Shown piece by piece: positions 34,148-44,937 of a stretch of DNA of 64,000 nucleotides. Source of the stretch: an uncultured Sphingomonas sp. (GTDB taxonomy: Bacteria; Pseudomonadota; Alphaproteobacteria; Sphingomonadales; Sphingomonadaceae); assembly GCA_946482655.1 (NCBI GenBank), contig CAMLSA010000001.1, positions 1 through 64,000 of the forward strand, read 5' to 3'. Position numbers and translations under genes: made by a program. Position 1 is the first letter of the stretch, and every line of letters begins with the position of its first letter. The notes under the pieces were generated by a model. The model was not told where the DNA came from and ran no database searches. It saw only the letters and a list, made by a program, of their open reading frames with translations.

Positions 34148-35056
34148 ATGGCAGGAACGATGGACGACGACCATCTGGTGGCGGGGATCGAACTTGGCGG
34201 CACCAAGAGCATCGCGCTGATAGCACGCGGCCGCGAGGTCATCGAGCAGGCGCAGTTTCCCACCGGCGAGCCCGCCGCGACGCTAAATGCGCTGAGCGGA
34301 CAGATCGAAACCTGGCAGGCCTTGCATGGAACGGCCGAGGCGGTCGGGATCGGCAGCTTCGGTCCGCTTGGGCTGGATCGCAGCCGCGCGGATTACGGCC
34401 GGATCACCTCGACGCCCAAGCCCGGCTGGGCCGGCGTCGATCTCGTCGGCCATTTTTCGCGGCGATTCGACGTGCCGATCGGTTTCGACACCGATGTCGC
34501 GGGGGCCGCGCTCGCGGAACATGCCTGGGGCGCCGGACGGGGCTGCGGCGTCGCGGTCTATCTGACCATCGGCACCGGCATCGGCGGCGGAGTAATCGTG
34601 AACGGGGAGCCTGTTCACGGCCTGATCCATCCCGAACTCGGCCATGTCCGCGTCCGCCGCATCGCGGAAGACCACTTCGCGGGAATATGTCCCTACCACC
34701 GGGACTGCCTCGAGGGGCTCGCCTCCGGTCCGGCGATCGCCGCGCGAGCCGGTTTGCGCGGCGAGCAGATCGGCAACGATCATCCGGTCTGGGGAGCAGT
34801 CACGGCCGAGGTCGCCGAGCTGACGGCGATGCTGATGCTGACCCTGTCTCCCGAGCGGATCATGATAGGTGGCGGTGTATTTGCCGAGCGGCAGCCGTTG
34901 CTTGGCATGATGGCGTCGCGAACCGCCGAGTTGCTCTCCGGCTATCTGTCCGGAGTGAACGCGCCCGAGCTTGCCCGGATCATCGCGGCGCCGGGGCTGG
35001 GCATGATGGCGGGGCCGCTCGGCGCGATAGCATTGGCTTATCGCGCCGGACCCTGA
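34148..35056 (+). CDS. ROK-family sugar kinase (fructokinase-like)
   Basis: The 302-residue product has the ATP-binding motif GIELGGTKSIALI, the catalytic-region sequence FDTDVAGAALAEHAWGAGRG and the ROK zinc site (HPELGHVRVRR...CPYHRDCLEG). These kinases phosphorylate fructose, glucose or related sugars. The ATG at 34148 follows GAGGTGG; another ATG four codons later (34160) follows AGGA. The frame is open 31 codons upstream without a ribosome site. It stands alone, so the sugar cannot be fixed. Confidence 0.88.
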   Translation: MAGTMDDDHLVAGIELGGTKSIALIARGREVIEQAQFPTGEPAATLNALSGQIETWQALHGTAEAVGIGSFGPLGLDRSRADYGRITSTPKPGWAGVDLVGHFSRRFDVPIGFDTDVAGAALAEHAWGAGRGCGVAVYLTIGTGIGGGVIVNGEPVHGLIHPELGHVRVRRIAEDHFAGICPYHRDCLEGLASGPAIAARAGLRGEQIGNDHPVWGAVTAEVAELTAMLMLTLSPERIMIGGGVFAERQPLLGMMASRTAELLSGYLSGVNAPELARIIAAPGLGMMAGPLGAIALAYRAGP

Positions 35057-35409
35057 GCGGGCGTTCGCGGCGAAAAGCCGCTTGAGCGCCGTGGATTTGC
35101 GCGCGGCGGGCGGCCGGTGCGGATGATCCTGCCCTTCGGGGGTTACTATCCTGAGCTACAGGATCGCATCGCGGGTCGAGGCCCCGAACCGCCGGATCGT
35201 CGAGCGTCAAGGCCGGAACCGTGGGAAGTGCGAAGCGTAGTCTCGAAAGCGCCGTTGGGACGGGGCCAAAACGGCACAGGAAGGCCGCGGGTCGATGCGC
35301 CCGAGGGCGACCGCTTGAAATCGAGCCCGATCGTTTCCTTATTAGCATAGGGAGTGGACGGAAATCGGCCCGCACGGGTACCGCCGTCGCTACAAGAGAG
35401 GACTCGCCG
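35057..35409. other. Spacer upstream of the hsp20-lon operon
   Basis: The 353-base stretch has no supported gene. It should contain the promoter of hsp20 and lon; the most promoter-like part lies near 35314-35344. The remainder is GC-rich and featureless. Confidence 0.5.
35314..35344 (+). promoter_or_regulatory. Candidate heat-shock (RpoH) promoter of hsp20-lon
   Basis: CTTGAAA at 35314-35320 matches the RpoH -35 element and CTTATTA at 35338-35344 resembles the alphaproteobacterial -10 (CYTATNT). The spacing of about 20 bases after CTTG is longer than the usual 17-18, so this is tentative. The downstream genes, a small heat-shock protein and Lon, are classical RpoH targets. Confidence 0.4.
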
Positions 35410-35828
35410 ATGAATTCTGGTCGATCGCGCAACTGGATGTGGGCCGACGCCGTCGACCTGATCGACCGGGTCCAGCGGCTGCATCAGCAAAGTTTCGCGC
35501 CGGTTCGCGCGCGCGGGGGCGCCCCCGCCTGGGAGCCGCCGGCCGACATGCTAGAGACCGACGACGAGGTTTTGGTGCTGGTGGCGCTGCCCGGCGTCGA
35601 TCTCGACCAAACCGAAGCGGTGATCGAGGATGGGGTGCTCGTCGTGCGCGGTCACCGCATCCTGCCCGCCGAGCTGCGCACCGCCAAGATCCACCGCCTC
35701 GAGCTACCGCAGGGCCGTTTCGAGCGGCGCCTGCCGCTGCCGACCGGCCGCTATGACGCGGTCCGCCGCTCCAGCGCGCATGGCTGCCTGCTCGTGACCA
35801 TGCATAAGGCCCGTGGAGGGGCTCGCTG

Positions 35829-35829
<1 letters not shown>
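35410..35829 (+). CDS. Hsp20/alpha-crystallin family small chaperone
   Basis: The 139-residue product has an alpha-crystallin domain (PPADMLETDDEVLVLVALPGVDLDQTEAVIEDGVLVVRGHR) but a shortened, atypical C-terminal strand region without the usual IxI tail. Such proteins hold unfolding proteins. The ATG at 35410 is preceded by GAGAGGA about 8 bases away; the frame runs open further upstream without a site. Its stop overlaps the lon start (TGATG), so chaperone and protease are co-translated. Confidence 0.85.
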
Positions 35830-38213
<2,384 letters not shown>

Positions 38214-38221
38214 GCTTATGG

Positions 38222-38250
38222 CGTCGCCCCGGCTTTCGGCCGGGGCGACG
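38222..38250. terminator. Bidirectional hairpin between lon and alcohol dehydrogenase
   Basis: CGTCGCCCCGGC at 38222-38233 pairs perfectly with GCCGGGGCGACG at 38239-38250 around a 5-base loop. It sits 8 bases after the lon stop and 2 bases beyond the stop of the converging gene. No U-tract follows on either strand. Confidence 0.7.
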
Positions 38251-38252
38251 AT

Positions 38253-39242
38253 TCAGGGCACCAGCACAGCCGCTCCCTCCAGCTTGCCCTCGCGCACACT
38301 CGCGATCGCCCGGTTCGCCTCATCGAGCGGGAAGCTGGTGGTCGTGGTGCGAAGCCCCGATTGCTCGACCGCCGCGAAGAAGCTGGTGCCGTCTTCGCGC
38401 GTCAAATTCGCGACCGACAGGATCGAGCGCTCCTGCCACAGGTCGGCATAGGGAAAGGCTGGGATGTCCGACATGTGGATGCCCGCGCAAACCACCTTGC
38501 CGCCCTTGCGCACGGCCTTCAGCGCGAGCGGTACCAGCGCGCCCAACGGCGCGAAGATGATCGCCGCATCGAGCGGCTCGGGTGGCGGCTCGCTGGAGGC
38601 TCCAGCCCAGGCGCAGCCGAGCGAGCGGGCGAAGGCCTGCCCCGCGGCGTCGCCCGCCCGCGTGAAGGCATGGACGGTGCGTCCTTGCCAGGCCGCGACC
38701 TGGGCGAGGATGTGCGCCGCCGCGCCGAAGCCGTAGAGGCCTATGACGGGGGCGTTGCCGGCAAGGCGCAGCGCCCGCCAGCCGATCAGTCCGGCACAGA
38801 GCAGGGGCGCCGCCTCGACATCGGAGAAGCGGCCGGGGATCGGGAAGCAGTAGCGCGCATCCGCGACGACATGGCTGGCATAGCCGCCGTCGCGCGTGCA
38901 GCCGGTGAACAAGGGACGATCGCACAGATTCTCCCGGCCGGAGCAGCAGTAGGCGCATTCGCCACAGGTGAAGCCCAGCCACGGCACGCCGACCCGTTCG
39001 CCGATCGCGAAGCCGCTCACGCCGCTGCCGATCGCCGCGACCCGGCCGACGACCTCATGGCCGGGAACGACGGGATAAGCGGCCGGGATGTCGCCGTCGA
39101 CGACATGGAGGTCGGTGCGGCAGACGCCGCAGGCGGCGACCTCGATCAGCATTTCGGTCGCGCCGGGCACCGGGACGGACCGGCTGACCGCCTCGAGCGG
39201 CGCGCCGGCGCTCGGCACGATCATCGCCTTCATCTGCGGCAT
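38253..39242 (-). CDS. Zinc-dependent alcohol dehydrogenase
   Basis: The 329-residue medium-chain dehydrogenase has the catalytic zinc ligands (ACGVCRTDLH and PGHEVVG) and the structural zinc cluster CGECAYCCSGRENLC. The Rossmann segment reads VIGLYGFGAAAHILAQVA. It resembles AdhA-like and cinnamyl alcohol dehydrogenase-type enzymes with broad substrates. A second ATG three codons in (39233) is equally possible. No pathway partner is adjacent. Confidence 0.9.
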   Translation of the reverse strand: MPQMKAMIVPSAGAPLEAVSRSVPVPGATEMLIEVAACGVCRTDLHVVDGDIPAAYPVVPGHEVVGRVAAIGSGVSGFAIGERVGVPWLGFTCGECAYCCSGRENLCDRPLFTGCTRDGGYASHVVADARYCFPIPGRFSDVEAAPLLCAGLIGWRALRLAGNAPVIGLYGFGAAAHILAQVAAWQGRTVHAFTRAGDAAGQAFARSLGCAWAGASSEPPPEPLDAAIIFAPLGALVPLALKAVRKGGKVVCAGIHMSDIPAFPYADLWQERSILSVANLTREDGTSFFAAVEQSGLRTTTTSFPLDEANRAIASVREGKLEGAAVLVP

Positions 39243-39293
39243 GAGGGATGCTCCGATAGTCCGGAGCCTTATCCGGATTTAGCGCGCGGCTGT

Positions 39294-40109
39294 CTATGCC
39301 GCCTGTCGCACCGCGCGCCGTTCCAGGAGAAGCGATGCAATCCGATAGGTGCGCTCATTGTCGACATCGATGGCATGGCTGCCGTCGGCGAGGATGACGG
39401 GCTCTATCCTGAGCCTGAGGCGCCGTCCGAGTCGGGCGAGCGCGCCGCGCAGGGACAGCCGGCCACACGCCATAAGCGCCACGTTGATCGGGCCGACCGC
39501 CATGAGGAGGCGCAGCGGCTTCTTGGCGAACTGACCCCCGCCGCGGAAGGTCTCGGCCGCCGACAGCGCCTTGGGTCCCGCAAAGGCGTAAAGATTGCAG
39601 TTCGAATAATAGTCTTCCCGGAAGCGGTAGAAGCGGCGCTGCCCCTCGGGATGGGCGGCGAGCACCGCCGCCTTGTTCGCCATCGCCAGCGCGACATCGG
39701 CCCCCGTCCGCAGCATAGAGATCATCTTGCCGACCGCGGCGGGCGTCAGCAGCACATTGTCGGCGGTCGTCACCAGCATCTTGTGATCGATCCCCCCGGC
39801 GCCCGCGAACACGCTGTCGGCGAGGTTGGGCGCGGCGGCGACGAACTCGACCGGCAACAAGGCGCTCGGCAGCGCCGCCTCGATTTCCGCGAACATCTCG
39901 GGCTCGACGACGATGCGCAGCAGGCCCAGGCCGGGGGCCGCCTTCAGCGCGGCGACCACGTGGGCGATCAGCGGCTTGTCCGCGATCCGCACCAGACATT
40001 TGTGCGAAATGCCCGCAGCCTCGGCGAGGGGATCGGTCCGGCTGGCCCGCTGCGCGGCAAGGACGATCGCGGTGAAGCCGTTGTCAGGCCGCGGCACGAT
40101 CGAGCGCAC
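39294..40109 (-). CDS. MobA-like nucleotidyltransferase
   Basis: The 271-residue product has the NTP-transferase start FTAIVLAAQRASRTDPLAEAAGISHKCLVRIADKPLI. It keeps the lysine of the active-site loop, but the usual LAGG/LAAG glycine is replaced by Gln. DHKMLVTTADNVLLT supplies a likely metal-binding Asp. Members of this group transfer nucleotidyl groups to sugar or polyol phosphates. It overlaps the upstream ATP-grasp gene by 26 bases, so the two act together. The substrate is unknown. Confidence 0.8.
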   Translation of the reverse strand: MRSIVPRPDNGFTAIVLAAQRASRTDPLAEAAGISHKCLVRIADKPLIAHVVAALKAAPGLGLLRIVVEPEMFAEIEAALPSALLPVEFVAAAPNLADSVFAGAGGIDHKMLVTTADNVLLTPAAVGKMISMLRTGADVALAMANKAAVLAAHPEGQRRFYRFREDYYSNCNLYAFAGPKALSAAETFRGGGQFAKKPLRLLMAVGPINVALMACGRLSLRGALARLGRRLRLRIEPVILADGSHAIDVDNERTYRIASLLLERRAVRQAA

Positions 40110-41112
40110 GTTCGAGGAGGCCGTGACGGTCGAGGCTTTCGGTCAGGACCGTCTCGATCAGCTCGCCGTGGGTCCAGCCGATCTGCGCGGCAGCCATCGC
40201 GATCGTCTTCCTCGACCAGAGGTTACAGTTGAGGTTCACCTCCATGAACCGGACCTCGCCGGCCTCGATGTCGAGTCGGAATTCGAAGCGGCCATAGTCG
40301 AAGGGAGTGAACTCGCGCAGAATTTCATATGTCTGACGCTCGGCCTCGGCGATGATGCGGCGGTCGTCCAGCGGGCGGATCGCATAGGCCTGACCATCGA
40401 CCAGATTGCGTTTCTCCGCATAAGTGCGGAGCCGGCCCGGATCGTCCTGCTCGACGATCTGGATCGGCAGCAGGAAGGGCTCGCCGTCACGGGTGATCAC
40501 CGCGACCTCGATGTCGTGACCCGCCACGAACGGCTCGACGATCGCATCATGCCCATCCGAGTGGATGCGGCGGATCGCGGCGAGCAATCCGTCCCAGTCA
40601 TGGGCGGTGCTGATGCCCCAACTCGCCGAGGAGGCGTTCGGCTTGATGACGAACTGTGCGGCGGCCGGCGCGTCGAGCGGGTCGACCGGCGCGCCGCGCC
40701 GGAAAACCGCCCAGGGTGCGGTGGGTAGTCCGCGAGCGAGCGCGATTCGCTTCGACAGATGCTTGTCGTCGGACAGGCCGCGCAGAATCGGGCTGGCGCC
40801 GAGATAGGGCAGGCCGTGCCGTTCGCACAGCAGCGGCAGAAGCATCTCGGAGTTGAGAAAGCCGCCCCGGTTGAGCAGCGGGAAGACGAAATCGGCCTGT
40901 GGCCGTGCGAACAGGGCCTCGTAGCTGTCGGCCAGTTCGAGGCCGATGCCGATCTGTTCGAGCGCATGGCGCATCTCGCGATGATAGGTCGCGTGGGTGC
41001 CGTGGGTGGGATGCAGGCCTCCCTCCCAATGCACATGCTTGGCGATCAGCAATATCCTCAGGGCGCGCTTCGCCGCCGCGGGAAGCGCACGTGGCGCCGC
41101 GAGACAGATCAT
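40084..41112 (-). CDS. ATP-grasp ligase, D-alanine-D-alanine ligase-like
   Basis: The 342-residue product has the ATP-grasp elements PYLGASPILRGLSDDKHLSKRIALARGLPTAPW, FVIKPNASSASWGI and FEFRLDIEAGEVRFMEVNLNCNLW. The last matches the metal-binding end of Ddl enzymes, although the protein lacks the full Ddl signature, so it need not make D-Ala-D-Ala. Upstream, HVHWEGGLHPTHGTHATYH may be a substrate loop. The ATG at 41112 starts a basic N-terminus; the frame is open 22 codons further. It is coupled to the nucleotidyltransferase gene. Confidence 0.8.
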   Translation of the reverse strand: MICLAAPRALPAAAKRALRILLIAKHVHWEGGLHPTHGTHATYHREMRHALEQIGIGLELADSYEALFARPQADFVFPLLNRGGFLNSEMLLPLLCERHGLPYLGASPILRGLSDDKHLSKRIALARGLPTAPWAVFRRGAPVDPLDAPAAAQFVIKPNASSASWGISTAHDWDGLLAAIRRIHSDGHDAIVEPFVAGHDIEVAVITRDGEPFLLPIQIVEQDDPGRLRTYAEKRNLVDGQAYAIRPLDDRRIIAEAERQTYEILREFTPFDYGRFEFRLDIEAGEVRFMEVNLNCNLWSRKTIAMAAAQIGWTHGELIETVLTESLDRHGLLERALDRAAA

Positions 41113-41209
41113 CGAATTCCTCCAGGCTGAGGCGGACCATGGGGGTGATTCCCGCCAAGCCGATCGCCCAAGCTGCACCGAGGGTTACCGCTCGGATGTG
41201 ACGCTAAAG

Positions 41210-42352
41210 CTACGATTTCGTTGCGAGCTGGTGTGCGAGCAGCACGCCATAGCGGCTTTCGCCCAGCCCGCGCCGGGCGGCGCGCTGGGGCATAAGCACG
41301 CCGGGCTTTCCGTTTCCTTCGATCAGCAGCGGGCCGGAAGGCGTCAACGCGATATCCCAGCCGATCAAGGCGTAATCCGCAAAGGCTTCGCCGTGCGCGC
41401 GGACCGTCAGCGCCGCCGCTGCGGGCCAGTGCGGCAATATCCGACCGGCGATGCGGCCCCCGCCGACCGGGTGAACGACATGATCGCCGCCGCCATAACC
41501 CTGGCATGCCACTCCCAGAGCGCCGGTCTCCAGATCGACCGGAGCGATGAGACCGCCGGCTTTCATGTTGTCGACCCGCGCTCCCGGATCGGAGGCGCAG
41601 CGAAAGGTTGCGCTGACCACTTCGGGTGATCCGGCCTCGTCGAGCAGTGTTACGATGCGAATCGTGGGCAGCGCGTTGAGCGCGATGTCGGCGAGGTCGC
41701 GATGGCCGGAAACAAGCGGCTGGACCAGCCACGCCCCTGCCAAGCCCGCGAGCGCCGCCCGCAGCGAATCCGGGCCGGCAATTGGCCCCAGCAAGCGGAG
41801 CCCGTCACCGCCCTCGCCGTGAATCGGCTTGGCAACAAGCTCCCGCCCGAGCGGATCGGCGGCGATCTCGATCCCCGCGCCGGTCATGGTGGCGATCGTC
41901 TGGGGATGGGGAAGTCCCGCGGCACGGCACCGCGCGGCAAAGCGGGCCTTGTCGGCGAGCGCGCAGTCCGGTGTCCAGCCCAAGGGGTTGATGCGCTTGT
42001 TGAGCGCCGCGTCCTCGAACCGGCGGACATAATGGTCCAGCTGCTCAGACCGCTCGATCCGGAACAGAGCGATGTCGTTGGGGTCGGCAAAACGGGCATG
42101 GGCGATCGCGATCGCGCGGCGCCGCCAGGCTGTGTCTAGTCCGAATTTGCGCTGCACCCTCCGCGCACGCCAGGGAATCCAAGCGTGGAAGATCAGACCG
42201 ACCAGCGCATCCATCCCAGCACGGCCTACGCTCCGAGCCGACCGGCGTGCGGCGTAATGATCATGCAGGAAGCTGGCTGACACGGGTCTGGCAACGCCCG
42301 GGTAGAGCCCCCAAGCCTTCTTCAGGAAATAATATCGGTCGTAACCCGCCAC
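41210..42352 (-). CDS. Sugar-transfer-associated ATP-grasp protein
   Basis: The 380-residue product matches the ATP-grasp group found in polysaccharide loci (LGRELVAKPIHGEGGDGLRLL for the nucleotide lysine, IRIVTLLDEAGSPEVVSATFR, GWDIALTPSGPLLIEGNGKPGVLMPQ for the metal site). Members probably ligate an amino acid or similar acid to a sugar intermediate. It is upstream of the second ATP-grasp gene on the same strand, 97 bases away, and divergent from the glycosyltransferase. Two ATP-grasp enzymes in a row is unusual. Confidence 0.82.
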   Translation of the reverse strand: MAGYDRYYFLKKAWGLYPGVARPVSASFLHDHYAARRSARSVGRAGMDALVGLIFHAWIPWRARRVQRKFGLDTAWRRRAIAIAHARFADPNDIALFRIERSEQLDHYVRRFEDAALNKRINPLGWTPDCALADKARFAARCRAAGLPHPQTIATMTGAGIEIAADPLGRELVAKPIHGEGGDGLRLLGPIAGPDSLRAALAGLAGAWLVQPLVSGHRDLADIALNALPTIRIVTLLDEAGSPEVVSATFRCASDPGARVDNMKAGGLIAPVDLETGALGVACQGYGGGDHVVHPVGGGRIAGRILPHWPAAAALTVRAHGEAFADYALIGWDIALTPSGPLLIEGNGKPGVLMPQRAARRGLGESRYGVLLAHQLATKS

Positions 42353-42423
42353 ATCGGTCTCCGCTACTCTCGCGGGATCGTCATATATCTTCGCTAGCGT
42401 GACGGTTTCAGGTCGACCGGCAC

Positions 42424-43551
42424 ATGGGCAACGTCACTTTCTACGTTCACGATCTCCGCACGAGCGGCGTGCTGCGCGACACGATGATGGTCGCGGACCA
42501 TGTCGCGAAGCGACATGACACGGTGGTGGTCGCGGGGCATGGTGACGGCTTCTTCCGCGAGGAGGCCGGGCGTGGCGGCTATCGGCTGAAGATTCTATGC
42601 TCGTCGGCGGGCGGCATTGCGCCCAAGCTGGCAGCGGTCCCGCCGCTGCGACAATGGCTTCGCCGCCAGCCCCCCGGAGTCATCGTCTCGATGGGCAATC
42701 TGGGACATGCGACCCCTTACCTCGCCTGTCGCGGGGTTGGTCATATCGAGCGGATCTACCGGATCAGCAATGAGGTCTCGCGCCACGACGGAATGAGGGG
42801 ATTTCTCCGCACCCAGTGGATGGGGATGCTGATGCGAGATGCGGCGCGGATCGCCGTCGTCGGCAGTGCGCTTCGGCGCAATCCGCTGTTCTCGCCGGCG
42901 ATCGAGAGCCGGTTTGCGGTCGAGATCGCCAGCGGAGTCGATCACGCCCAGGCCAACGCCATGGCCAAGGCGCCGTCACCGCATCACTGGCTCGACGAGG
43001 ACGTCCCGGTCGTTCTCGGCATCGGGCGGCTGCGCCCGCAGAAGAATTTCGACGTGCTGATCGACGCGGCCGGCCGGATGGCGTGCGATCGACCCATCCG
43101 ACTGGTCATCGTCGGCGGCGGAGCCGATGAGGAGCGGGCGCGGCTGCGCGGTCTCGCGGCGATGGCCGGTCTCGGCGCCGATTTCCTGCTGGCGGGCGAG
43201 ACCGACAATGTCTTCGCCTGGGCCGCGCGCGCCTCTGTGTTCGTGCTGCCGTCGCGCTGGGAGGGGTCGTCGCTGGCGCTGCTGGAGGCGCTCGCCGTGG
43301 GCACGCCGGTGGTGGCCTCGGTGCTCGCCGGCGATGCCGCCGATGTGCTGGGGCAGGGGCGCTACGGGCTGTTGTTCGACGGCGAGGATGCCGGCGCCCT
43401 CGCCGATGCTATTTCGATCCAGCTTTCCGACAGGGCGACATATCCGGGGGACCGGGCGCTGGATTACGGCCTGACCGCCGCCGTTTACGCGCGGCTGATC
43501 GAAGAGGCGCTGCCGCAGGGATGCCAACGCAATCTGGCACTGCCGGCATGA
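42424..43551 (+). CDS. Glycosyltransferase family 4 (GT-B fold)
   Basis: The 375-residue product has the GT4 donor-site features GIGRLRPQKNFDVLIDAA and PSRWEGSSLALLEALAVGTPVVAS, with the EX7E motif. It transfers a sugar from a nucleotide donor, probably during exopolysaccharide or lipopolysaccharide assembly on the inner face of the membrane. Its stop overlaps the flippase start (ATGA), which indicates one transcript and a joint role in making and exporting a glycan. Confidence 0.9.
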   Translation: MGNVTFYVHDLRTSGVLRDTMMVADHVAKRHDTVVVAGHGDGFFREEAGRGGYRLKILCSSAGGIAPKLAAVPPLRQWLRRQPPGVIVSMGNLGHATPYLACRGVGHIERIYRISNEVSRHDGMRGFLRTQWMGMLMRDAARIAVVGSALRRNPLFSPAIESRFAVEIASGVDHAQANAMAKAPSPHHWLDEDVPVVLGIGRLRPQKNFDVLIDAAGRMACDRPIRLVIVGGGADEERARLRGLAAMAGLGADFLLAGETDNVFAWAARASVFVLPSRWEGSSLALLEALAVGTPVVASVLAGDAADVLGQGRYGLLFDGEDAGALADAISIQLSDRATYPGDRALDYGLTAAVYARLIEEALPQGCQRNLALPA

Positions 43552-44921
43552 CGCCGCCATCGACGACGATCGCCGCGGAGCCCCCGCGGAGTGGCGCCGT
43601 GTTCGCGAGAATGGGGCAGAACATACTCTGGCTGCTCGGCGGGCGCGGCTTCCAGGCGATCGCCAGCCTGATCTATCTCGGGCTCGCGGCGCGGACGCTC
43701 GGTGTGCAGGGCTTCGGCGCCTTCGCGTTGGTGCTGGCCTATGGTCAGGCGATCGCCAACATCGCCCAGTTTCAGTCTTGGCAGACGGTGATCCGCTACG
43801 GCACGATCCATCAGGCGAGTGGCGACGGGTCGCGTCTTGGCCGATTGCTGGGTTTCACGACGATGCTCGACATCGCCGGCGCGCTGGCGGGTGCCGCGAT
43901 CGCCGCGCTGGGCGTCGCGGTAGCGGGAGCGTGGCTTGGCTGGTCCGGCGCGGAGGAACGACGGGCGGCTTGGTTCGGCGTCGCGCTGCTGCTCTCGATC
44001 GGCGCGACTCCGACGGGCATGCTGCGCCTTGTCGACCGTTTCGACCTCATCGCCTATTGTCAGGCGGTGGGGCCGCTGGTGCGGCTGGCGGGCTCGACCG
44101 CCGCATGGATCACGAACGCCGACATCGGCCTGTTCCTCGCCAGCTGGGCGGCGGCGGCGTTGCTGCAGCACGCCGCGACCTGGACGGCCGCGCTGGGCTG
44201 GAGCGGCCTGCCGATCCGGATCGGGTGGCGACGGTTCGTCGGCGCCGCACGTGAAAATGGCGGCATCTGGCGCTTCATGTTCATCACCAACCTGTCCGCC
44301 TCGATCAGCCTGTTGACCGAGCAATTGGCGACCTTGGCGGTCGGCGGGGTCGCGGGTGTGAGCGCCGCGGGCGGGTTTCGGATCGCCGCGAAGATCGCGC
44401 GGGCGCTCGCCAAGCCGGTGCAGATCGCGGCGCGGGTTCTCTATCCCGAGCTCGCCCGGCTGCACGCCAGCGCCGATCATGCGACGCTCGATCATGTCAT
44501 GGCACGCACCATCAGGGTATCGCTTGTCCTAGCGCTGGCGGTCATCGTGATCGCGGTGGTGGCCGGGCCGCTGCTCATCCGCGTTCTCGCCGGGAACGGC
44601 TACGCCTCCGCGCATATTCTCCTCGTCATACTCGCGGCCGGTGTCGCCTTAGATCTTTCAGGCATGGCGATCGAGCCGCTGCTGACGGCGCACGGCCGGG
44701 CCGATCGCGTCCTTTTCATCCGCCTGTGCGGCGGGTTGACCTTTGCGGCGGTGCTGCTGCCATTGGTCGGCGCTATCGGCGCCGCCGCCGCGGCGCTCGC
44801 CACCGCGGCGGCATCGCTGGTGATGCGGGTGCAGCTCGGCCTGAGCGTGGCAAGCCTGCGGGATCGGAGCCGACCGCCCCAACCGGCGGCGGGCTCGTCG
44901 AGCGGGGCCGTCGCCGAATAA
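43548..44921 (+). CDS. Oligosaccharide flippase (Wzx/MATE-like)
   Basis: The 457-residue membrane protein has about 12-14 hydrophobic helices and the N-terminal flippase signature (MGQNILWLLGGRGFQAIASLIYLGLAARTLGVQGFGAF). It moves lipid-linked oligosaccharides across the inner membrane. The start at 43548 inside the preceding stop is chosen; the frame remains open nine codons upstream. It converges with the efflux operon, with only 16 bases between stops. Confidence 0.88.
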   Translation: MTPPSTTIAAEPPRSGAVFARMGQNILWLLGGRGFQAIASLIYLGLAARTLGVQGFGAFALVLAYGQAIANIAQFQSWQTVIRYGTIHQASGDGSRLGRLLGFTTMLDIAGALAGAAIAALGVAVAGAWLGWSGAEERRAAWFGVALLLSIGATPTGMLRLVDRFDLIAYCQAVGPLVRLAGSTAAWITNADIGLFLASWAAAALLQHAATWTAALGWSGLPIRIGWRRFVGAARENGGIWRFMFITNLSASISLLTEQLATLAVGGVAGVSAAGGFRIAAKIARALAKPVQIAARVLYPELARLHASADHATLDHVMARTIRVSLVLALAVIVIAVVAGPLLIRVLAGNGYASAHILLVILAAGVALDLSGMAIEPLLTAHGRADRVLFIRLCGGLTFAAVLLPLVGAIGAAAAALATAAASLVMRVQLGLSVASLRDRSRPPQPAAGSSSGAVAE

Positions 44922-44937
44922 CAGGCCTTCGACAATC

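Noticed and set aside
35117..35350. A 77-codon frame before hsp20
   Set aside because: It overlaps the likely promoter, is Arg/Pro-rich and has no ribosome site.
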